A stretch of DNA of 64,000 nucleotides. Source: Saccharothrix sp. S26. Lineage in GTDB: Bacteria > Actinomycetota > Actinomycetes > Mycobacteriales > Pseudonocardiaceae. The stretch spans positions 124,001-188,000 of the forward strand of contig NZ_JAJUWT010000021.1 of NCBI RefSeq assembly GCF_021390395.1, given 5' to 3'. Below the pieces are notes generated by a model, which ran no database searches, had not been told where the DNA came from, and saw nothing but the letters and a program-made list of their open reading frames with translations. Shown one piece after another: positions 58,183 through 64,000 of this stretch (the stretch's first letter is position 1; each line of letters opens with the position of its first letter). Position numbers and translations under genes: made by a program.

Positions 58183-60725
58183 CGGAACGCCAGCGTGCCG
58201 GTGCCCCGGCCGTCCAGCAGCGGGTCCAGCCCCGGGTCGTAGCCGACCGCGCCGGCCCGGTCCACGGTGAACGGCCACGAGCGCTGGTCGTGCAGCCGCA
58301 CGCGGTGCCCGCCGGGCAGCAGCCGGAAGTCGTGCGGGGCGGTGGCGGGCCACCAGCCCGCCCCGTCCACGGCGACGTGGTCGGTGCCGGTGCGGGTGGC
58401 GTCGACCCGGATCACCACCCCGTGCACGGCCAGCACCGTGCCGCCCGCCCCGGTCAGCACGCCCTCCAGGGCGGGGTCGTAGGCGAGCGTCCCGGCCGGG
58501 GTGACGCGGAACGGGTGGCTGGTGCCCGCGGGCGTCACGACCGAGTGGTTGCCCGGCAGCAGGCGCACGGTGCGGACCTCCTGCGGCGCGGGCCAGCCGG
58601 TGCCGCCGATGGTGAGGTTGGCGTAGTCGACGTCGTTGCCGTCCAGGACGATCGCCAGGCCGCGCACGGTCAGCGTGGACGTGCCCGCGCCGTCGAGGAC
58701 CGGGTCGACCTGCGGCCCGTAGCGCACGACGCCCGCCGGGGTGACCTCGAAGTCGAGCCGGTCACCCGCCGGCGTCTGCACGAAGTGCGGGCCGGGCCAC
58801 AGGTTCACCGTCTTGGTCCTGGTCTGCGACACGCCGGTGCCGGACACGGTGGCCGACTGGTAGGACAGCTCCGACGCGTCGAGGGTGATCGGCAGGCCGC
58901 GCACCCGCAGCGTCGAGGTGTCCCGGCCGGCCAGCATGCCGTCGTAGGCGGACGAGTAGCGGATCTGACCGTTCTCGGTGACGTGGAACGGGATCGTGGT
59001 CTGGCCGGACGAGGTGAGCACGTGGTCACCGGGCCGCACCGCGACGGTGAACGGCTGCGCGGTCGGGTGCCAGCCCGGGGCGGCGGCGACCGAGAAGGCC
59101 GTGTAGCCCGAGCCCGTGCCGTCGACGGTGATCTCACCGTTCCACGGGCGTGGCGGTTCCACCGTGTTCCGCGGATCCTCCGGGCCGGTCGTGGTGGTGG
59201 GGGTGTGGTTCGGGTGGGTCGTCGCGGCGGTGCGCAGCGGCTCGCCGTCCGGGGCCCCGGCGCGGCGCAGACCGCCCCGCGGCACGTCGCCGGTGCCGGA
59301 GGGGGACGGGGTGGTCGCGGAACCGGTGGCGGACGGCGGCGCGACCGTCGTGGTGGGCACCGGTCCGGGCAGCCCTTCGACCCGGTCGTGCTCGCCGTCC
59401 GGGGCGAACAACACCGAAGCCAACAGCACGAGCCCACTGACCAACGCCACCGCGCCCGCGCCGACCCGACGCGCCACCTCCGGGTACTCCTGGGCGAAGC
59501 GCAGCGGCCAGTCGAGCTTGGCCACCTGCTCCACCACCACCGCCCGCACCCGGTCGACAGGGCTGGACGCCCGAACCGCCCTCGACGACCCACCGCGCCC
59601 CACGACCAGCCCCCGCACCCGATCGACCGGGCCGGCCGACTCGACCGCCCTCGCCGACTCGACGGTCTGCGCCGACTCGACCGGCTTCGACGGTGCGCTT
59701 GTCTGCGGCGGTTCGGCCGGCTTCGACGGTTCGGCTGTGTGCGGCAGTTCGGCAGGGTTGGGCGGTGCGCTTGTCTGCGGCGGTTCGGCAGCGTTCGGCG
59801 GTTCGACCGGCGAGGGCTCGACCGGACTGGGCAGCTCCACCGTCGGTAACAGCTCGGCCGGGTTCGGCGGCTCGGCCGTCCGCGACGGCGCATCGCGGCC
59901 CGCCAGCCCGGCCAGCGCGCGCCGCCGCTCATCGTCGTCCCCGGCGAGCACCAGCAGGCCCGGTCCGACCGCCCATCGGCCGAAGCCGCGCAGCTCTCCG
60001 AGGCGCGGCCCGCAGGTGGCGCACCCGGCGGCGTGCGCGAGCACCGCCTTCGACTGGACCGGGTCGAGCACGACGTCCCGCCCCTCCGGGACGATCGCCG
60101 CCAAGCCCTCGCACGTGTCCCGGTAGCCGCGCGCCAGCACCAGCGCGTCGAACGCCGCGCGCAGCGCGTCCCGCGCCCGGCCGAGCTGCCGGTCCACGTT
60201 CTTCACCGGCAGGCCGGTGACCGCCGCCAGCCGCGTGCCCACGGCGTACTCGCCGCACCGGCGGGTCTCGTCGATGTGCGCGCGCATCAACGGCTGCAAC
60301 GTCACGGGGATCCCCGACACGGCCGCGTCGACCGTCCGCGCCAGGTGCCGCTTGCCCATCAGGTACTCCAGCTCGACCGGCAGCTCCGGCAGGTCGCGCA
60401 AGTCCAAGGGCGGCTCGACGGGCTCCCGCACCACGTCGCCGACCTCGGTCGCGACGGTCCGCTCGGCCGCCTTGCGCCGCTCCTTGTGGTGTTCCCGCAG
60501 CACGTTGCGGGCGATGCCGAAGACCCACTTGGACAGCTCGTCCGGCCCCCGACCGGCGCGGCCGGCGTCCAGGGCGCGGATCACGACCTCGCTCACCAGG
60601 TCGTCCACGTCGGCCGCGTCGCGGACGCGCTTGCGCACGTAGGAGCGCACCCTGGTCTGGCACAGCTCGAACAGCACCCGGCGGGCGTCGGCGTCGCCGT
60701 CGCGCAGGTCGGTCTCGACGCTCAT
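58179..60725 (-). CDS. ECF sigma factor fused to a Zn-binding anti-sigma-like segment, membrane helix and extracytoplasmic repeats
   Basis: 848 residues. Sigma region 2 is at about 10-90 (DLVSEVVIRALDAGRAGRG; KWVFGIARNVLREHHKER) and region 4 at about 140-200 (AVGTRLAAVTGLPVKNVDRQ). H231-x3-C235-x2-C238 is the zinc motif of anti-sigma factors. Residues 283-345 are Pro-rich with repeated EPPQTSAP units. One membrane helix (about 422-440, GAGAVALVSGLVLLASVLFA) puts residues 441-848 outside; these hold four related beta units (for example FEVTPAGVVRYGPQVDPVLD). A self-contained membrane-bound sigma with sensor, probably of the ECF groups with long C-terminal extensions. ATG has GAGGTG upstream. 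Confidence 0.85.
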   Translation of the reverse strand: MSVETDLRDGDADARRVLFELCQTRVRSYVRKRVRDAADVDDLVSEVVIRALDAGRAGRGPDELSKWVFGIARNVLREHHKERRKAAERTVATEVGDVVREPVEPPLDLRDLPELPVELEYLMGKRHLARTVDAAVSGIPVTLQPLMRAHIDETRRCGEYAVGTRLAAVTGLPVKNVDRQLGRARDALRAAFDALVLARGYRDTCEGLAAIVPEGRDVVLDPVQSKAVLAHAAGCATCGPRLGELRGFGRWAVGPGLLVLAGDDDERRRALAGLAGRDAPSRTAEPPNPAELLPTVELPSPVEPSPVEPPNAAEPPQTSAPPNPAELPHTAEPSKPAEPPQTSAPSKPVESAQTVESARAVESAGPVDRVRGLVVGRGGSSRAVRASSPVDRVRAVVVEQVAKLDWPLRFAQEYPEVARRVGAGAVALVSGLVLLASVLFAPDGEHDRVEGLPGPVPTTTVAPPSATGSATTPSPSGTGDVPRGGLRRAGAPDGEPLRTAATTHPNHTPTTTTGPEDPRNTVEPPRPWNGEITVDGTGSGYTAFSVAAAPGWHPTAQPFTVAVRPGDHVLTSSGQTTIPFHVTENGQIRYSSAYDGMLAGRDTSTLRVRGLPITLDASELSYQSATVSGTGVSQTRTKTVNLWPGPHFVQTPAGDRLDFEVTPAGVVRYGPQVDPVLDGAGTSTLTVRGLAIVLDGNDVDYANLTIGGTGWPAPQEVRTVRLLPGNHSVVTPAGTSHPFRVTPAGTLAYDPALEGVLTGAGGTVLAVHGVVIRVDATRTGTDHVAVDGAGWWPATAPHDFRLLPGGHRVRLHDQRSWPFTVDRAGAVGYDPGLDPLLDGRGTGTLAFR

Positions 60726-60769
60726 CGCGCACCTCGCCCGGTGCGGTCGAGCCGGTCTCCGCGTGCCAT
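60722..60769 (-). CDS. 15-codon upstream ORF overlapping the sigma gene start
   Basis: GGGAGG precedes ATG 60769, which encodes MARGDRLDRTGRGAR. Its TGA stop overlaps the sigma gene ATG (ATGA at 60725-60722). Position and ribosome binding site suggest translational coupling or control; the peptide is basic and unrecognised. Confidence 0.5.
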   Translation of the reverse strand: MARGDRLDRTGRGAR

Positions 60770-60829
60770 GTCGCCTCCCGAGGTCGTGGGAACTTCTCGG
60801 TGACTACGTGGCCGCGGTAATCGAGTCCT

Positions 60830-60853
60830 CCCCGCGTCGGGGCAAGATTTTTT
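60830..60853 (+). terminator. Intrinsic terminator-like hairpin in plus orientation
   Basis: CCCCG (60830-60834) and CGGGG (60838-60842) form a stem, followed by CAAGA and six Ts (60848-60853). No plus-strand gene ends here. On the minus strand the same DNA contains a promoter-like TTGCCC, 17 bases, GATTAC, which may be the sigma gene's own promoter. Confidence 0.4.
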
Positions 60854-60860
60854 CACGTGA

Positions 60861-60893
60861 CCCTCCCCGCGGGCATTGTCCCCGCGGGGAGGG
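60861..60893 (-). terminator. Hairpin after the secreted-protein gene
   Basis: 13-bp perfect stem (60861-60873 with 60881-60893), 7-base loop, 27 bases downstream of the secreted protein's stop. It separates that gene from the sigma gene. Confidence 0.55.
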
Positions 60894-60919
60894 CGGTGCG
60901 GATATCAGCCGATGCGGTG

Positions 60920-61837
60920 CTACAGCACGGCCAGCGTCACGTCGTCGACCTGCATCCACGAGTCGACGCCGGGAGCCCAGTAGCCGCTGAACACGGTGAC
61001 GCCGCCGGCCGTGCCCGAGTCGAACGTGACGGTCAGCAGCCGGTAGCCGGTGCCCGCGCCGAAGCCGGTCTCGACGAACGGCGTGCCGTTGTGCGGGCGG
61101 ACGCCGAAGAACCCGGCCGTGTAGTTGCCGCTGGTGCGCACCCAGGCGTGCAGGCGGTACGTGGTGTGCGGGGTGACCGGCACGAACTGCGTGACGGCGT
61201 TCCACGCGCGGCTGGACGTGCGGATGAACGCGTTGTCCGCCCCGGACTTCGCGAACCCCCGGTCCAGGTCGATCGCCTTGAGGTCCGGCCCTTCGCTGCC
61301 CCACGGCGGCCGGACGGCGAACTCGCGCTGCTGCTCGAAACCGGCGTCGGCGACCAGGTTGGGGCCGCGGCGCACCCACACGCAGTCCGGCACGACACCG
61401 CCGTGCCGGGTGAGCTGCACCGAGGAGATCCGCTTGGCCCAGTGCTGCCCGAACGGCAGACCGGCTTCCGGCCCGGTGAGCGCGGCCAGGTCGTCCACGG
61501 TCCGGCCGACCGCGCCGCCGTCGATGTTGGCGCACGGCCCGGAGCGGTCGGCGTTGTCCCAGACGGTCAGCACCGTGGCCGCCTGGACGTGCGCCGACGC
61601 GGGCACGTCGTCCCAGTCGTGCCAGCAGAAGATGGCGCAGTCGCGCGTGACGCCGCGCAGGAGGTAGGACGCCGACGCCGGCCCCAGCTCCACGCCGTCG
61701 TCCGCGCGCTGCGGGTTCTCCCAGAAGAACACCCGGTGGACGGGCGACCAGGGGTCACCCTGCCCGTCCGCGTGCGCCGGAGCCGCACCCACCAGTGCGA
61801 GAAGTGCCGTTAGCACCGCGATGACACGCATGGCCAT
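60920..61837 (-). CDS. Secreted protein with C-terminal carbohydrate-binding-like domain
   Basis: 305 residues; ATG 61837 with GAAAGGGG upstream (MAMRVIAVLTALLALVGAAP). Signal peptide to about residue 24 (PAHADGQ). The middle has paired cysteines (CAIFCWHDWD; GPCANIDGG), reminiscent of small beta/gamma-crystallin or inhibitor folds. Residues about 160-305 look like a CBM4/9-type jelly roll (NLVADAGFEQQREFAV; TYRLHAWVRTSGNYTAGFFG; QVDDVTLAVL). Probably binds a polysaccharide or the cell wall. Function not established. Confidence 0.72.
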   Translation of the reverse strand: MAMRVIAVLTALLALVGAAPAHADGQGDPWSPVHRVFFWENPQRADDGVELGPASASYLLRGVTRDCAIFCWHDWDDVPASAHVQAATVLTVWDNADRSGPCANIDGGAVGRTVDDLAALTGPEAGLPFGQHWAKRISSVQLTRHGGVVPDCVWVRRGPNLVADAGFEQQREFAVRPPWGSEGPDLKAIDLDRGFAKSGADNAFIRTSSRAWNAVTQFVPVTPHTTYRLHAWVRTSGNYTAGFFGVRPHNGTPFVETGFGAGTGYRLLTVTFDSGTAGGVTVFSGYWAPGVDSWMQVDDVTLAVL

Positions 61838-62363
61838 CGCCCCTTTCCCGTCGTGGGGACGCTCGGTGCGCCCCTCACCCAGTACGTGGCCCGAGCGGGT
61901 CCGTCCTCCCCGCCGCACCGCGGTGGTGCGTTGGCCGCGGCCGAGGTGCTCGGGGACGCCGGCGTGGACGAGGACGATCCGGTCGTCCGGCTGGAGGTGG
62001 AGGTCGCCGCGGGCCGACCGGGGACGCCGCCTGGCGCTGGTCGCGGCGACCCGGTCCGGGATCGCGGCGGCCCGACGACGCGCTGGACCTGGCACGCGAG
62101 CCGTGGACCGCTGGTGTCCGACCGGTCGCCGGATGGGCCGGTCGACCCGAGCGTGTGCGCGATCGCCCCGCAGCACCACGAGCGGGCGCGGAGCGGTCCG
62201 GCCGCGCCCGTCCTGCGGGTGATCGCTGCGCGTGTGCCCTAAGTCATTCCCAGCAGGTGAACGCTCACCCGAATGGCGGCACCGGGAAGGTACGGTCCGT
62301 CACGCCAGCCCTGATACGGCCATCGGGGGAGTGTCTGCTCGACGAGCAGGGAAGGGACGAGCC
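61838..62363. other. 526-bp stretch without a convincing gene
   Basis: Both strands have open frames but no good start or full domain. On the minus strand a segment near 61930-62000 reads DRIVLVHAGVPEHLGRG, faintly like the end of a SpoIIE/PP2C phosphatase; it could be a gene relic. The downstream end carries the promoter of the BMP gene. Confidence 0.45.
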
Positions 62364-63518
62364 GTGCGCCGTCTTGTGCGTGGGACCACTGTTGCCGCGA
62401 TCGCGTTGACCAGCCTCATGGTGGTGAGCGCCTGCGCCAAGGACTCCGGGTCCACCGCGTCGACCGGGTCCACCGCCGCGGCCGGGTGCGAGTTCGCGAC
62501 ACCGCCCAGCGCGCCCGCCACCACCAGCGCCACCGACAGCACCAGGGCCGCCGACGGCGACGAGGTCGACGGGAGCGGGCTCAAGGTCGGCCTCGCCTAC
62601 GACATCGGCGGTCGCGGTGACGCGTCGTTCAACGACCTCGCCGCCGCCGGGTTCGACCGGGCGATCAAGGACCTCGGGGTCGCGAAGGAGAACACCCGGG
62701 AGCTGTCCGCCGCGCCGAGCGAGGACGAGTCGGTCAAGCAAACCCGGTTGCGCCAGCTCGCCCGCGAGGGCTTCAACCCGGTCGTCGCGGTCGGCTTCGC
62801 CTACACCGAGTCGCTGAAGGTCGTCGCGCCCGAGTTCCCGGACGTCCGGTTCGGCCTGGTCGACTCGGCCGTGCCGGAGGCGGCCAACGTCACGCCGCTG
62901 GTGTTCGCCGAGCAGGAGGGCGCGTTCCTGGCGGGCGTCGTGGCCGCGTACCAGAGCCGCAAGTGCCACGTCGGCTTCGTCGGCGGCGTCGACATCCCGC
63001 TGATCCACAAGTTCGAGGCCGGGTACGCGCAGGGCGCGAAGGCGGCCGCGCCGAAGATCGTGGTGGAGAAGAAGTACATCACGCCGGCCACCGACTTCAC
63101 CGGCTTCCAGGACCCGGTCAAGGGCATGGAGACCGCGAAGGGCCTGATCGACAAGGGCGCGGACGTCCTCTACCCGGCCGCGGGCGCGTCCGGCATCGGC
63201 GTCTTCTCCGCGGTCAAGCAGGCGGGCGTGCTGGGCATCGGGTGCGACGCGGACCAGTACAACCAGCCCGCGCTCGCCGACAGCCGGGACGTCATCGTGG
63301 CGTCGAGCCTGAAGCGCGTCGACGTGGCGGTGTACGACTTCGTCCGGGCCGCCGCGAAGAACGACCTGGCCTCGCTGCCGAAGGTGTTCGACCTGAAGGT
63401 CGACGGCGTCGGGTACGCCACGTCCGGTGGGCGGATCGACGCGAAGCTCCAGGGCATCCTCGAAGGGTTCAAGGCGCAGATCATCGAGGGCCGGATCAAG
63501 GTCTCCGACAAGCCGTAG
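62364..63518 (+). CDS. BMP/PnrA-family nucleoside-binding lipoprotein
   Basis: 384 residues. Signal peptide with lipobox V-S-A-C24. The BMP fold shows KVGLAYDIGGRGDASFNDLA, VGFAYTESLKVVAPEFPDV, FVGGVDIPLIHKFEAGYAQG and YPAAGASGIGVFSAVKQAGV. Family members (PnrA, BmpA, Med) are the periplasmic part of nucleoside ABC importers. GGAAGGG lies 7-8 bases before the GTG. Permease and ATPase genes are not in the window, so it may be an orphan or the importer is encoded elsewhere. Confidence 0.9.
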   Translation: MRRLVRGTTVAAIALTSLMVVSACAKDSGSTASTGSTAAAGCEFATPPSAPATTSATDSTRAADGDEVDGSGLKVGLAYDIGGRGDASFNDLAAAGFDRAIKDLGVAKENTRELSAAPSEDESVKQTRLRQLAREGFNPVVAVGFAYTESLKVVAPEFPDVRFGLVDSAVPEAANVTPLVFAEQEGAFLAGVVAAYQSRKCHVGFVGGVDIPLIHKFEAGYAQGAKAAAPKIVVEKKYITPATDFTGFQDPVKGMETAKGLIDKGADVLYPAAGASGIGVFSAVKQAGVLGIGCDADQYNQPALADSRDVIVASSLKRVDVAVYDFVRAAAKNDLASLPKVFDLKVDGVGYATSGGRIDAKLQGILEGFKAQIIEGRIKVSDKP

Positions 63519-63527
63519 CCCGTCCGG

Positions 63528-63580
63528 CACGACGGCGGGGCCTTGCCGGGACGCGCTCCCGGCAAGGCCCCGCCGTCGTG
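63528..63580. terminator. Bidirectional 24-bp perfect hairpin
   Basis: Arms 63528-63551 and 63557-63580 are exact reverse complements around a 5-base CGCGC loop. It lies 9 bases after the BMP stop and 3 bases from the SDR stop, so it can end both converging transcripts. Confidence 0.8.
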
Positions 63581-63583
63581 GGA

Positions 63584-64000
63584 TCAGGCCCCCGCGCCGC
63601 CGTCGACCGGCAGCAGCGCGCCCGTCACGTAGGAGGCCCGGTCGCTGAGCAGCCACGCGGCCGCCTCGGCGATCTCGCGGGGCTCGGCCATCCTGCCCAG
63701 CGGGATGTGGGCGGTCAGCCGCTCGACGGTGCCGGGGCTCGCGGCCTCCCAGGTGTCGATCATCCGCGTGGCCGTGCCGCCCGCCGTGATGCCGTTGACC
63801 CGGATGCGGTCGCCCGCCCAGCTCACCGCGGCGGTCTCGGTGAGGCTGTTGAGCGCGCGTTTCATGGCCCCGTAAGCGGGCAGGGCGGGGTTGGCGCGGC
63901 GGCTGCCGATGCTGGAGGTGTTGACGATCGCCCCACCGCCGCCCCGCCGCATGAGCGCGGCCTCGGCGGTCATGGCGGTCCAGTGCGCGCGGAAGTTCAC
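63584..64000 (-). CDS. SDR-family oxidoreductase, 5' end outside the window
   Basis: 138 residues of the C-terminal part. It contains the SDR active-site serine region (AIVNTSSIGSRRANPALP), the Y-x3-K pair (AYGAMKRALNSL), the conserved IRVNGITAGG and the terminal SYVTGALLPVDGGAGA. The apparent first Met is internal; the Rossmann TGxxxGxG motif lies beyond base 64000. Probably NAD(P)-dependent ketoreductase- or dehydrogenase-type; no substrate can be inferred. Confidence 0.88.
   Translation of the reverse strand: MNFRAHWTAMTAEAALMRRGGGGAIVNTSSIGSRRANPALPAYGAMKRALNSLTETAAVSWAGDRIRVNGITAGGTATRMIDTWEAASPGTVERLTAHIPLGRMAEPREIAEAAAWLLSDRASYVTGALLPVDGGAGA

Noticed and set aside
61853..62242. 129-residue plus-strand frame upstream of the BMP gene
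   Set aside because: No ribosome binding site, low-complexity composition and no matching domain; retained only as part of the possible relic region.

Overview
This is about 64 kb of very GC-rich chromosomal DNA. It uses many GTG and some TTG starts, coding third positions are almost all G or C, and genes often overlap by 4 bases. The gene content points to a filamentous actinomycete, most likely a Pseudonocardiales genus of the Saccharothrix/Actinosynnema/Lentzea type: LacI-controlled sugar ABC systems without their own ATPase, MocR and ROK regulators, WXG100-like proteins and many secreted glycosidases. The genus is an inference. I see no rRNA, tRNA, CRISPR array, insertion sequence or prophage. 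The window looks like chromosome-arm accessory DNA: short operons, many of uncharacterised families.

Layout. 0.3-9.2 kb: a DUF4097 protein and its HTH regulator, a serine hydrolase pair, an enoyl-CoA hydratase divergent from a MocR regulator, a VOC protein, and a two-gene unit of a TROVE/vWA-like protein and an ARPP-2-like protein. 9.3-17.1 kb: a LacI-regulated carbohydrate uptake and breakdown operon with three near-identical 14-bp operators. 17.2-20.7 kb: DUF3592, RidA-like and two hypothetical envelope proteins. 20.7-27.9 kb: a minus-strand cluster of DUF4062/P-loop/TPR, PcfJ-like and WGR/beta-propeller proteins that resembles a biological-conflict locus, with duplicated DNA between two of its genes. 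28.0-36.5 kb: an organosulfur acquisition locus (FMN monooxygenase, ROK regulator, ferredoxin, flavoprotein and ABC importer behind a short leader peptide) divergent from a TauD-like dioxygenase. 36.7-42.2 kb: a secreted phosphodiesterase-fold protein, a non-coding array of about ten 103-bp tandem repeats, and a large secreted GH2-type glycosidase with a CebR-like operator. 42.4-50.5 kb: DUF4253, an APC permease, a KhtT-like regulator and an N-domain-only relative, an SLC13/ArsB-type transporter with a CBS protein, and a NarL-type two-component system. 50.7-58.2 kb: a large duplicated-domain protein, a DUF2268 protease, and a six-gene run headed by YbaB-like, EspC-like and WXG100-like proteins. 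58.2-64 kb: an unusual 848-residue ECF sigma factor with its own membrane anchor and extracytoplasmic repeats, a secreted protein, a BMP-family lipoprotein, and an SDR gene cut by the window edge.

How parts work together. The sugar operon imports a glycoside breakdown product, which is cut by the cytoplasmic glucosidase-like enzyme. The GH-A/ricin enzyme probably frees it outside the cell. The sulfur locus imports a sulfonate-like compound and opens its C-S bond by FMN- or 2-oxoglutarate-dependent oxidation; a cysteine-type leader peptide probably gates the import operon. The most unusual items are the 103-bp repeat array, the self-anchored sigma factor with an overlapping upstream small ORF, the WGR/PcfJ/DUF4062 cluster, and the TROVE-like/ARPP-2 pair.
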